Source of the DNA: Paramecium octaurelia
Lineage: Eukaryota; Ciliophora; Oligohymenophorea; Peniculida; Parameciidae
DNA length: 64,000 nucleotides
Reading direction: 5' to 3'
Assembly (NCBI GenBank): GCA_905182995.1
Contig: CAJJDP010000132.1
Location: forward strand, 45,940 to 109,939
Each line of letters opens with the position of its first letter. Within the stretch, counting starts at the first letter, position 1. Positions 24,162-36,985 of this stretch are shown one piece after another. The notes under the pieces were generated by a model. The model was not told the origin of the DNA. It searched no databases and saw only the letters and a program-made list of their open reading frames with translations. The translations under genes were made by a program, and so were the position numbers.

Positions 24162-25500
24162 AAATCCTGTTGAAATTATCATAATTTTACATCATTATTA
24201 TTATTTTGTAAGATAATAATTTGACATTGATACTTTATCATTTCACTTATACAGATCAAATTAGTTAATTTATAATTTTATTTTTAAATCTTATCATTTA
24301 AGTTAGTTTGTTTTTCGATGAGAATTCTATTTATCAAAATTACTGAACTATTAATTTATGATCTCTCTTTCTTGTAAAATAGGCTTTTATTTGGTTAAAT
24401 TATCAATTCAAAACTTCTTAAAAATTTAAATAATTCCTTACTATTTTCGACTGATAATTATATATACTTCAATAAAATCATTAAATTCTCTAAATAAAGA
24501 ATATTAAAATATAATAATAAATCAGCTCTTCTAATATGAGTTTTCTTGATCAAAACTTGATGTCAACTATTTAAATATAAATTTTCCATTTTAATTTTCA
24601 AGAGATAATGAGAACTATTATCATTAGGAGATCTCATTTGTTATAATTTATTATTTCAATATTTAAATTTTAAAATTTATTATCTAAATATCTTTTCCTT
24701 ATTTCTAAAACTTATCATTAGCTGAATTTAATTATTTCTATATCAGATACTAGCTCCAAATATTATTAACTTTCTAATCTTATATTAGATTTTATTAATT
24801 TTAGAAATATATCCTAGCTTAAGATAAAGGCTTAGAATAATTTAATACTTGCGTAACTCAAAATTAGGTCTAAAGAATAGTAGTTGTCTTCCTAAATTCA
24901 TTATCTAGAATAATACAATAATAATAATTTTTCTGAGATTTGTTAAAGGAAGTATGGGCAAAATATATTTGCAGAAATAAAAGCGAATCATTCATATGTT
25001 TCTTTTAAATTAATATAGAAATTGTAAATTAAATGTAAGGATATATTGTCCAATCAATATAAATTAATTTAATTTTAGATGTTAGTTTATAAAAATGCTC
25101 CACTGAGTATTTCTCTACCCAATTTAGCAAGATTGAATGCCAGTGTTAACACCTCCCCTTAATGATCAACCCCAAATTTCTTGAATACAATAAACTTGGC
25201 AAATAATAATTCTTGTGATTGTAAAATAGATTGCTTTTAATTTCTAGACCTGTTTTAGAATATCATTAATATTTGACTGTTTATTTTTTTAATTATATCT
25301 CTTAGTGAATTTTCAAGTCATTTTAAATATTATTTTTGCTTCCTAAAAATTCACAGATAAGAATGAATAATGAGTCATAGCATATTAATAGGATACAAAA
25401 TTGCTTTAAATATATTTAAATTATTATTGATACCTCTTTTTTTTACAATTATATTTTGTAATAATAAATTTTTTTCATTCAAATTGTTCTTTAATCCAGT
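24162..25500. other. Intergenic, nothing seen
   Basis: Extremely AT-rich. No frame with protein-like composition and no repeat of note. Confidence 0.5.
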
Positions 25501-25529
25501 TGAGGTTTCAAATTGAAAATTCTGATTTT

Positions 25530-25724
25530 AATTAGAATGGCAATTATGTGAATTTGAAAAGCACAAATCAAAATCGAGAGTTTACCATACAATAATCAAT
25601 TTAATTTGGTAGTTAGTGTTATATGGACATATGAGTGATAACGGCCATTATTTAATTACTTGGGATGATCATTCAAAAGAAATTCAAATCAGAAAATATC
25701 ATCAAATATCAATAAATAAATGAA
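25530..25724 (+). pseudogene. C-terminal scrap of the WD40 family (copy D)
   Basis: Two frames overlapping by an indel near 25630 give NLKSTNQNREFTIQQSIQFG then GHMSDNGHYLITWDDHSKE and IQIRKYHQ. They match, in order, the last ~60 residues of copies A, B and C (..QSIDFGT..GYMTDDGQYLISWDDKTKEYQIRKY). Nothing of the propeller upstream is left. It is a dead terminal remnant. Confidence 0.85.
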
Positions 25725-27250
25725 TAAAATGAATATTAAAAAAATTCAAGATGAATGATTATTTATCAATCAAAAGTTCAAAGTTCAGTTTTCAATATGC
25801 AAAAAGGATATTATATGTTATCTTTCAATTAATATTTAACCGCCAAAATGTTCCTTACAATATGTGATGGGAGAGTTGTTCAATTTATCAACCATTTAAC
25901 TAAATTTCTTATCTAAAAATTATTTTCACTTAGCAAATGATTAGCATTTTATTTAACTTGAGTTCAGATTATACAAATACAATTAGATTCATCATCTTAT
26001 TCAAAGTGAGTTGACTAATCACTCGCTTTTCCAATTTATCAAATCACCTTTCTATGAAATTTAGTTTATCCATTCAGCCCATTATGATATTTGATATCAT
26101 ATTCTTAGGCAATAATGGATATTAAAATTCTCACACTCTTAAATTTGTTATTGAACTATCTCCTCATGAAAGATCCCATAATTGTCCATCAATCTGTTTA
26201 GATTTTTTACCAACGTAATCCTAAACTAACAGGATTTTATGTGGTAATCCCTCCCACAAATCTTACACAAAATTATTCCATTCTCATGTATAAAATTCAA
26301 TCCAAAATTTAATTATTTTCGAACCTTATTGCCAATACTAATCTTTTCATAAGCTCAACTAGATTTTTTTTTTTAAATATTTCATTAACCACATTTTGGT
26401 ACATCCACCTTAGGATTAATTATTAGGGGCTCTCAATACTTAGTACTTGCCCGATCTTTCATTGTTAATCTATTGGATTTTCAATTCTTTCATACATCCC
26501 ATTAGGAGACTTCTTGTCTATATCTGGCCTTATCATATATCCAGCAGTTAGCCATCCTTTATTTCATACCTTCCAGATTCATTTCTTCATCATGTCCTCT
26601 TATTGTCCTAAGAATAATATTCTCGTCATTTTATCCTACAACCTCTTCTCAACAGTAGGCCTCATATAACGCACAAATAAGATTCTGGATTCCTTATCCT
26701 CATATATTTACCTATACTTCAATTCTATGAAGAATTATTAGAAATATAATAATTAAAGCTAAAGGGAATTGAGAGATAAGAAAGAATTCAAAGTACTTAG
26801 TCAAAATCATAATCAATTAGAATTCAAAATACTTTGAAAAGGTAGCCCCTTATGATTTGATATTTCTCAAATTATTCCATTGATAATAGTGATTCACCTC
26901 AAATTGATATAACCATCAACCTTCTAATAAATAAAAAAAATGTAAGAATCAACTCAATTAAATAGTTCTTATTTCAAATTCTGGTAGAAAATAAATAAAT
27001 AGAACTTAGATAAGAGGATCTAGAGAAATAATCTAAAATTTATACCAAAATTGATAATGACTCTAATCGATGAAGCCACTGTTATTTTTCTCCATAAATA
27101 AAATCAGTTAACTCACATAATTAATGTTATATCTCAATCTAAATTCATTATTTAATCTATCCTTTCAGGAAAATAGTTTTAAATATTTAATTAAGAAAAG
27201 TTTTTGTGTCATCATTATTAGGGTGATCCAGGGACAACATGTTCTTACAC
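25725..27250. other. Relic-bearing intergenic stretch
   Basis: On the minus strand, between about 26700 and 26370, pieces such as MRPTVEKRLQDKMTRILFLG, DEEMNLEGMKQRMANCWIYD and, in another frame, GYMIRPDIDKKSPNGMYERI appear. They are separated by TGA and frame changes. This is a decayed gene of unknown family. The remainder is AT-rich with no signal. Confidence 0.35.
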
Positions 27251-27269
27251 TAGGACTCAATAAGTTACT

Positions 27270-28760
27270 TTAGAAGGGTGGTATTGGACGGAGAGATTAA
27301 ATAGAAATCAGACAAAATGAAATAGTGAGATTTAAAAATATGGAAGAATCACCCGAAGACCCTGCTGAGACTAGAATCTCAGGGGAGGATGTTGAATATA
27401 TAATTTGTAGGAATTTAACAACTAAAGGTCTTAAAGATGCTGAAGATAATATTTGAATAGAAATTGCATTGTTTCATAATATAAAAATTAACTAGAGAGA
27501 TTAAAGATGGAAGCTATGAATTAGATTACAGATGATTCTGTAAGAAGAGGATGGGAAATTATTTGATGATTGGAATGATTAGACATATAATACGTAAAAG
27601 AAGAGTAGTTATGGAGACTTTGAATTTCTTGTGGATGGAAGTAAAAGAGAGTGAGTAGAGAGATTCTATAAAGCAATATCCTACTATTTTTCATCTCACT
27701 TTTATAAGATTGATAATGGAGAAAGATTGAGATTAATGGAAGGTCGAATAATTGTTGTTAGCCTGGAAGAACTATTGAAGATTAATGAATAAAGAATGGA
27801 TACAAGAATTATACCACGAATAAAAATGTACTAGAGATTGGTACAATGGGACCTGTGACCAATAGTGGTATAGAGTCTTGTAGTCAAATTCATAGAATGG
27901 CCCTTAGCGGATAGGCTCAAGGTATTGGTTTAGATAAAGATAGACTAAGATTAAGTTGGATTTGTATTGGACATAGGGACATAAGTAATAATTGAAGTAA
28001 TTATTAAAGAATAAAAACAAACAACCAGACAAGAGCGTGGTATTTTTTGATATGTCAAATGGCAAATCATAAAAAGGAGATAATGAATAGCTATTTATCT
28101 TATACAAAAATTTAGTAATATATGATCCAATACTAAAAGCAGCTAGTTATTCATTATAAAATCGGGTTCATCAAGGATATTTTTGAGCCTACTTTTGTTT
28201 GATATATACTTTGATGAATTCATACAAGGAGTAAATAAAGGGTCAAAGAGAATTACAATTGTTATTCAAAAAAGAAAAGAATAAAGGAGAAAGTTGAATA
28301 ATGGTAATATGGGATCTGAGAATAATGTTGCTAGAAAATTCTAGGGGAGATAACAGAAATTTTTAAAGAAGTAGCAAAGAGATATAATATAATTGTTAAT
28401 GGGAAGAAAACAGCGTACATGGTGATTAAAATGATTAAAAAATTGGAACTGCTAAATTACAAAAAAGTGGAATACTTAGATATTTGGTGATGAGAATTAT
28501 TATAAGGATTACTTCAAGGAGATCTAAAAGTCTGTTATAATGAAATCAAAAAAAATAGAATTACTATGAAATTCTTCACTTTAGATTCTTAACAAAATTT
28601 TGAGAGATTAATTCTTCTGATAATAAGATATATTGGAGTAGCAATAGGGAATTAATGTAAAAGTATATTGTAATAATGGGAGATTCTAAAAAGGAATTCC
28701 TAAAAAAAAGCAATTGGATTACAAAAATATTTCCTGAAAGAAATTATCTCAAAAATAATT
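27270..28760 (+). pseudogene. Non-LTR retrotransposon reverse-transcriptase relic
   Basis: Reverse-transcriptase palm motifs occur in the expected order on the plus strand. A piece near 27900 reads HRMALSGQAQGIGLDKDRLR. Motif A, about 28035-28060, reads KSVVFFDMSNGKS. A helix follows, LFILYKNLVIYDPILKA. Motif B, about 28160-28178, is NRVHQGYF. After a frame change comes LLLFDIYFDEFIQGVNKG. The YxDD box is not intact. Further on, in another frame, the thumb-like segment NIIVNGKKTAYMVIK and VEYLDIW appear. The 27270-27700 part is charged, coding-like and broken. At least four frame disruptions are present, so it is dead. Families of this type (LINEs) copy themselves via target-primed reverse transcription. 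Confidence 0.75.
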
Positions 28761-28789
28761 GAGTAATTGGAGAAATAAGCCTCCTTCTC

Positions 28790-30150
28790 TTTTACTTTTA
28801 TACAGAATGACATTTTTTTTTAATAACTTGAAAAATTCCTTTTTATCAGCATAGAATAGATAATCAAGTTTTTCTGCTAACTCTAAAATATACTTCTTTA
28901 AAGTTAGTTTCTCATTTTCATCCTACTTTTAGTTAATATTGATTATTTTAAAAATAAATCTTGTATCTAAAATAAAAATTCCTAAAATCATATGATTGTA
29001 ACAATTTATTGCATTCTCTTATTGCTAATTAATTGTCTATTCTTAAATATTAATTTTTTCTAACGTCATTTTAATTAATATGCAATTATAACTCTAATTT
29101 AATTTAGGCATGATCAGAGATTTTGGTCCATAATATATTCATTTTATGTTATACATCTTTATTGATCAATACATGATCTGTTTTCGGAGTAACTTATTGA
29201 CCGAAAAATGTTCTTTGAAAGGTATCCTTACCTTGTATGAGATCTTTAAAAATTGATGAAGGGATATTTTAATAGTTGAAATCACTGCACAATATGAGGA
29301 ATAGATTTATATTCATTAAACTCATTGTTTATAATAAAATTTCATTAAACCATTTTTTATTTTGGCTAAACTTCTAAGTGTTATTAAAACAAACATTAAT
29401 GGTGATTAAATCTGTAAATTAATTAACTGCTCTTATTACCAAAATATCTAAGGTGTCTTTATTAATAATTAAATTTGACATATCTATGGAGTTAAAATCT
29501 CTATGTATGCCTGTAATTATGCCCCCAGAATGTGTAGAACCACTTATGTTATAATAATATGATTAATTAATTGAATCGTTAAATTATGTATTTTTTACTT
29601 CTTATAAGCATATAATATGAGCGTTTTATTATTTGATGAAAAGCGAGTTTCACTTCTATAAGAACTTATATTCCACGTTATAAAATTAATTTAAATTCCT
29701 TTATGTGTGTTATTCACGGAGGGTTAAAATTCAATGGTTCATTTCCCTCCTTTTTAAAATCCCTTTCTTTTCTTTTTTATCATTTATCTTCCCCTACTGA
29801 CATTTTTAGAGTTTATTTTATAGGTTTAAAAGGAATTGTATGGTCATTTTTTACATTTTTAACAAAAGAACTGTTCCTCCTAGGAATCTGAGCTATATTA
29901 ATCTTATTATTTTTTATTGTTGATTATTAATACAACTTAGCATTGTCTTTTATTCATTCCCAGAGGTTTAAGTCGTTTATTTTTATTTCAGTAGTGAAAA
30001 TACTTGATATTTTCATAAAGAGCAAAGGAATCATTATTTTTATCACCCATAAAGGTAGATTTTCTCTTGTTAGCATGATAGATAATAATAATTTTTTTAC
30101 TTTTTACTTATTACTTACAGGATTGTTTTATTGCATTTTCCTTCCACTAC
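28790..30150 (-). pseudogene. Non-LTR retrotransposon endonuclease (EEP) relic
   Basis: The minus strand encodes an endonuclease/exonuclease/phosphatase domain in nearly continuous frame from about 29700 down to 28930. The opening strand reads INFITWNISSYRSETR. After a one-base shift comes AHIICLQEVKNTQFND (the LQE motif with catalytic Glu), then GGIITGIHRDFNSIDMS, LDILVIRAVNQFTDLITINV, LILCSDFNYQNIPSS (DFN motif) and ILWTKISDHA (terminal SDH). A basic linker follows, KLTLKKYILELAEKLDYLFY, as expected before a reverse transcriptase, but the element is cut there. Upstream (30150-29750) a charged, TGA-broken region probably belongs to the same ORF. The domain nicks target DNA for retrotransposition. 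This copy is non-functional. Confidence 0.8.
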
Positions 30151-30179
30151 ACCTAATTTTCATTGTTAACTGATAACAA

Positions 30180-33100
30180 AGCATTTATTATATACTCTCT
30201 AAGTTCTTTCTCTCGTGCTTAATCTGTAATTTCAATTAATTCATTTCATTTGAAATAATTCTCTCATTTCTAAAAAAACTTTTAATAGAAATGCTCTATC
30301 ATTAATTATAAAGTCTTAATAGTCTCAACTATCCAATGTGTTGTATCAGATAGGACTGTTTGAATGAGTTAATCATTGATATTTTTGCTTAATGATGTAA
30401 ATTAGCCATTGATTGAATCATTGTATTGGATTTGGTGGCAAATTCAGCTAAGAATTAATTTTACATAATGATGATATTTTTAAAAAACTTATTCTAAGTA
30501 AGATTATAATAAGTGCTTTATATATTCTTAAGATTTTGCAGTGGAATAACTCTATTTTTATCTAGACAAGGGTTTTTTAAAAAGCATAAAGATGAGGATG
30601 TATGACTTTTTGTTGATCCTGCTTATCAGTTTCAAAATTAAAAAAATATTAAACAAGTAAACCCTGTCCTTTACATATAAATTTAATTTTAATAGGCAGG
30701 TTTTTGTAACTTAAAAAGTGTAAAATGATTTAGTTTATATTCATCGAAAATGTATATTTAGACATCAGCTCATGTCATTGAGATAATTTTTTGGTATTTT
30801 ATCTTTTATTCTTCCTTCTCACAACTTTAATTTAATTACTTTGCAGTTAACTAGGGTATCCATTTATATTAGCATAAATATCATTATCACGTTGAGAAAA
30901 ATTAAAAAAATTGGGTATAATTTTTGTTTCTGAGGAATCTGGTTTCTTTGGCAGTTACTAGAATTTAGACATATTCCAACTTTTTTGACTACAATCTATT
31001 CAAACTCATATTAAATTTTGAATTTTTGAGATAATGGCATCTCAAAAAGGAGTTTTTTTGTTTTGTATACATAACCGATTAAATATATCTGGAACAATAA
31101 TCTTCTTTCTTGTTGTCTCTCGAATAATGAATTTTTGTATTATTAGGATCACAAGATTGGATAAGCAACACTTGGAGTTAAAAATTTTTATTCAATAGGT
31201 GCGTTGAATTTTTTTTAATAATTTAGATGCAATCAGAAAGATTTATGTTTATTGTTATCCAGATATAAATTCAGGAAGGTGTTATCTTTTTAATTATTAT
31301 TTTTTGAATATTTTTATTTATTCATGAATTTAGTATTTATCATCAAACTAGTGTCTTTACAGAAGTGCGATTTACTCTCATCCTGCAATAGATTTCATAG
31401 ATTAATAGTTCAAATATATCCGATTATAAAATCATAGAATAGGTATACATAGAAGATTTTAGGCATATACTATTATAGATTAGAAAAAGAAAAATTTTGC
31501 ATGTCACTGAAAGCAAAATTTGAAAGGTAAAAACTTTCTGATTTTCAAAAATAAAATCCAATTAAAAATTTAATCAAATTTATTAAACTTTCTCTATTTT
31601 TTTATATATTACTAAATCATCATATTGTAGCCGCTGTTATTTCGAATTAGAATTAAGACCACTTCTTCTTAAATTTAGCTCTTCTTTAGAATGATGGACT
31701 TTATGAGGATTTTGATATAGAAAAATGCGGTTTATTGGAATTGCACAATTTCCTACTCTTAATCATAAATAAGGTGGAGTATTTCTAATATTTGGTAATT
31801 AGGGTAAACATTATAAGAGACATAACTAAATAACACAGATGCATCAGAAAGGTGTAATCATAAGCGCAAGACAGCTGTGATTAAGAAAATCATCCCCTTC
31901 AGGATGATAACCAAACTATAGATCAAGAACAAAAAGAGCTTGTTGATATTAGTATAAGTTTGAATAAACGTGAACAAAGCAATATGATTTCATAAAAATT
32001 TCAGTTCATAAAAAAAATTTAATACATATTTTTAATCTTTTTGATATCTGATATTGCTAACATGACTATTATTATTATTATTTTGGTCTCTAATTTTCAT
32101 TGTTTCAGTTTAATTATACCTTTAAGTTGAATACTTTTTTAAAGATTTCTACTGTTGCTAAATGATTACAACACATTATACAGAAAGATTTTGTGAGGGC
32201 TAAAATTATGCTATTCAATAACGATTGTGTAATTTAAGAATAAATTTATGAATAATATTGTTGTGTTTTTTGATCACTTTGTAATATATATATGCAATAT
32301 AAAATTTGCAAGTGAATTTATTGAATAAAGTTTGATATTACTAATTATTGATGAGTAATTCAATTTAATCCATATGATCCGTTATGTTATACAATCCAAT
32401 TCAGCATTATAAATTATCAATTATTCTTGCTAAATCCTTTCATAAATATATGCAAAAAAATCCCCATTCTTTCTTTCAAGATAGAAATCAAAAATAAAGG
32501 GGAACAAAATTTTTCGAATATGATGTTTGCAAGATCTTACGAATTGCTAAATTTTTACAATTTGGCAGGGATCATTGGAGATTGTAATTACTTTATTTAT
32601 AATGAGATTCTGTCATGAAGTAACTGAAGAGAAACTAAAATTCAATTGCATTTACAATAGAATTATTGTTATAACAAAATTATTAACATATAGGTATATA
32701 ATTTGGATAATTTTGGCTCTCTCTCATCAATAATAAAATAACATAGATTTAGATTATTTGATTCTAATTGCCTCTGTTGTATTTCTGATAGATCAAATTT
32801 TCATCAATTAGATTTGTTAGGACCTTCACATTGAGATTCTGAAATCTCTCTTGAAATTATTGATATGATTCTCCAGACTCGCAAATTATTTAAAGTATAG
32901 AAGAGATTAAAAATAACAAATTACAAATATAAAGAGGAAGAAATAATTAAAAAGTTTACTTACTTCAATAGCTCTTCCCATTCTTCAAATATTTAAATTA
33001 CATATTTGGTTAAGTGTCCTAAATATTGAAATTTGTCATGATAAGATAGAAATTAGCTAATTTAGTGACCAGAGTTTTGAAATATCGTTTTAAAAACGTT

Positions 33101-35564
33101 TTCTGGAATCCTATAACACCTCAAAGGATTCACTGAAATGTAAATATTTGTAGCAGACGAGACTTTCTAAAAGTATCCTTCCCTTCTAGGCTGTTAGTTT
33201 CGAGAAATATTTTAAAATTTAAGCAGATTAAATCTTGAGTGAAAGAGTAGTACTCAATCAACGAAATTCTTAGCCTACAAACTTTTATCCATAACAATTT
33301 AGTCAAGGCCAATCTTTGATAACAACGCCTTGAGATCTATAATTTCGAATCTATTGAAAGGTGAAACTTATTAACTCGTATTTTAGCTTAAAATTTGTAA
33401 AGTATCCTGATATCCTTGCCTTCGCTGTTGTTGATTAATTAAGAATCATAAAAATGTTTAATTAATTTCCTAGTTGATTGATGAATCCTTTTTAAGGCTT
33501 TTATTTAAAATTATATAAGCGGACTAAAATTTAGAAGTCATCTTATTTCTAAAAAATTGTAGAGAGGGTTTAATTTAACTGAAAGCCTTAATTACTAATT
33601 ATTTGGTTATATTTGGATACACTTTATAAAGGGGCAGCAATCGTGCCCACCATAGCCTTTTGTGTATTTGGAAGGGATCTGGCCTTCATAATACTTAAAT
33701 TAATTCCCGAGAAGAATTTTTGATGAATTAATGTGTTGACCCATCTTAGGAGATTGTGGTTTCCTTAGCCAATATATGGTTAAAGTATTCCTTAATTTAA
33801 TTTTGTGAATAGGAATAATGATGGTTTATACTTTAGTAATTTAGAGGATTTGCCTATAACTTTAATACAATTTTTTTATATATCCTTTACAGTATGTGTG
33901 TTGTTACCATCATTAATGTAACATTTGAAGATCCCATGCCTTCTTTGTTATTGCATAATAATAGTAAGTTAAATAAGATTATAAAACTGAGTTGTATTTA
34001 TGTAATTTAAGAATAGGATTTCAGAATAAATTTTGCAATATTGAGCAAAGAAAATATTCATTTTTTAATGTATAAGTAATTGCTATTATTGGATTATTTA
34101 CAAAGTTCTGCATCAGAAACAACGTAAGTATGATATAATTTATCAAAATAATTATGATTTAAATTTTTTTTTGTGTATTTTTATATAGCCATTATTTTCA
34201 TTCCATCATCATCTATTGCTAATAAAGTCGAATAAACAGATTAATTTAATTAATCTCTTTTCTCCTTATTAGTTTACAAATTATTTAGTTTTACATCCAT
34301 TTTATTGAATTGAAATAAATCTAAAGTAAGTGGCAATAGTATAAACCTTTATCTGATGGTGAATTTATTTGATCAAAGGTTCATATTGTCATTTTGAAGC
34401 TCTTTTTTTATTTGTTTATTCACAGTTTGAAAGTTCCTTTCTACGAGTAGTTAAAGAAGAAGAGAATTTTAAAATGAAAATAAAAAGTCTTAAACAAAAA
34501 GTTCAGGGCACAAACAAAAACAAATTCTAAAATTGATTGATCAAATTGCTCAAAATAAGAATATAATTTTATAAAATATTGCAAAGCAGTGAACAAATTG
34601 AATTTCTAATGTAGATTTAAGCTTTTTGTGTATAAAAACGATCTAGTATTATAGATTTAAATAATAAGGCCATTCCCAAAGAATAACATGGAATTCAAGT
34701 AGAGTTTAACGATAATAAATATATAACGAAATAACAAATATTATTATTACAAAATAATTAAAATCGCAAAATAGTCTGAAGATTCTTTTTTATATAGAAA
34801 CTTTGTTGAAGATATTGTAATTCTAGTTTGAAGTCTCTGCCCATTATTATTATTAACGAAGTGTAATTAAATCAATATCAATGTATATTACTATATGTAA
34901 CATCAAGAAAGTTAACTTAAAACTAAATTCTGAGATTATCGTTACCAACCACAAAGAAACATAACCATGTTAAACTTATTCAAAAAAATATTTACATAAT
35001 CATATTTCAAGTTGAATGCCTTAAAGTCATTTTGGGATTTAATGTAATTTATTATTAATGAAATAAATTTTAATTAAAACAGATTAATTATAAGTCCAGA
35101 TGATGATTATCACAAACACTTTCTATAAGCACTTTTATTTTAGCAAACCCTCATATAATCACTTGTTGCTCAGATTTTAATTTGAACTATAACCAAACTC
35201 TTGTTATTATGATGTCTATCAATTTTTATGCTCCTATTCAACAAATTAGGTAGATTAATGAATTATTTCCAAAAGAGAGTTCAGACTGCCCTTTTTTTGA
35301 ATCATTTCAGCGATTCTATGAAATTATAGCCATTCATAATTTTTCCATCTTTGTGGGACTTCAATCTATTTGTTAATTTTATATACAGGGTTATCAAATG
35401 GTTGATAAACTTTTGGTCTATTTCTAAAATTTGGTTAAAAAAGTCTTCTCATAATTTATGCATTATTACTCATTCAGTTTATTAAAAATATAATAGTAAT
35501 TCGTCATATTATAATTACTACGATTCATATCTTAGTTATTATAATTTATTAAAGCAATCTTAAA
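30180..35564. other. Long gene-poor stretch with weak relics
   Basis: No supported gene in more than 5 kb. Weak pieces only: near 31850 a basic segment HKRKTAVIKKIIPFRMITK that could be the nucleotide-binding lobe of a decayed protein kinase; at 32427-32618 a 63-codon frame; near 34500 a helix GHKQKQILKLIDQIAQNKNI; near 35205 MMSINFYAPIQQIRQINELF, vaguely like an endonuclease strand of another LINE. None can be extended or closed. Otherwise AT-rich and featureless. Confidence 0.4.
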
Positions 35565-36985
35565 ATGCAAATGGAAGCAAATAAAATCAGATAAACATAC
35601 CAAGGAAATATAAATGAATGTATGGAGAGTTTATAATATGCAATTGATGTAAAGAGTTATTAATTTTGCAATAGAAGTCATTTAGCAACATTGATTCCTA
35701 ACTCGATCAAATTCTTAATGATGAGTTAAATTCCTTTAATATAACGACATCTTAATTATAATCCGAGTTACCAAAAGTCAATCCCAGTTATTCCCTTAAA
35801 TAATCATATGACGATTTCCAAAAATAAATCAATCAAGAAGTGAAGTCATTAATCAAAACCAATCTTCAAAAAGTATTTTAAAAGAAAGAACAACACTGCC
35901 AAATCTAATATAAAGAAACCTAAATTAAATGGGAACAAAAACTCATAGACAAGGATTTTTAAAATTAATAACTTAAAAACTAATAAACTACATAATTATC
36001 ACCTACACTTATATAGTCTCAATCAAATCTTAAATCATAGACTTATTAATTGATATAACAACATTCCATTAAATAAGACGAATATTGTTATGCAATCGCT
36101 TTCAATAAAGAATGTTCATTATTGGTTGCTGGATGTAAAAGTTAAATTAAGGTGTTTGAATTTAAGTAAGGAATATTGAAATAAGTTTAACTTATATGTG
36201 AGCATGTGGATTCTGTGAAAACTTTGAATTTCATGAAGAAATCCGATCATTTTATATCTGGTAGTGCAGATAAATCAATTATTATTTGGACAAAAAATTA
36301 ACATAATTAATGGATTTATTAATAAAAGCTGAATGGACATACGGGTGATATCTATTGTTTAGTAATAAATAATAATGAAGATCTTATTATTACTGGAAGT
36401 TTTGATAAAACAATTAAATTCTGGTAGAAGCAAAATGAATGGCAGTGCTAATAGACAATTACAGATCATAATGATGCTGTGTATGGATTAAGCTTGAATG
36501 AATAATAAAATAGAATGATATCTTGTGGGAGGGACAAACTTATCTTGGTCATAGAAAAATCAGAATTAAATAAATAATATATAGTTGTACAAAAAATTTC
36601 AGTGGAACAATATGGACTTAGATTATGTTTTATTGAAGATAACACATTTGCATTCTAACCTTGGATGAAAGATAATATGCATGTATATGAGATTAATATT
36701 CATACTAAATCGTTTATCAAAGCAAAGGATGTTCCTGTAAAAGGTGGTTCAGATAACTGTTTCTTCCCTTAATAATATATAAAATCAAAAAGTATTCTTG
36801 TAAATAAGAATGCTTCAAATGTAAATTTAATAAGGATTAAATAAAATAATGAGTTTTAAATTGAGTAATCTATTGATTTTGGAACTAAACTAATTTTTGG
36901 ATAAATGACTGATGATGGATAATATTTGATTACTTGGGATGATAAATCGAAAGAATATTAGATCAGGAAATATTATGAAAAATGA
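35565..36985 (+). CDS. WD40-repeat protein, family copy C
   Basis: An intact 464-residue protein with one 26-nt intron at 35649-35674, in the same position as in copy A. The first ~170 residues are coiled coil (MQMEANKIRQTYQGNINECM, LDQILNDELNSFNITTSQLQ). The propeller follows: LVAGCKSQIKVFEFKQGI, HFISGSADKSIIIWTKNQ, DLIITGSFDKTIKFWQKQ, MISCGRDKLILVIEKSE, KDVPVKGGSDNCFFPQQY and YLITWDDKSKEYQIRKYYEK. It is the best-preserved representative of the local family and the right reference for judging copies A, B and D. Propeller and coil suggest a scaffolding role; no partner can be inferred from neighbours, which are relics. Confidence 0.9.

Noticed and set aside
31850..31960. MAP-kinase-like gene
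   Set aside because: Only one short basic segment resembles an ATP-lobe strand; no glycine loop, HRD or DFG motif follows.
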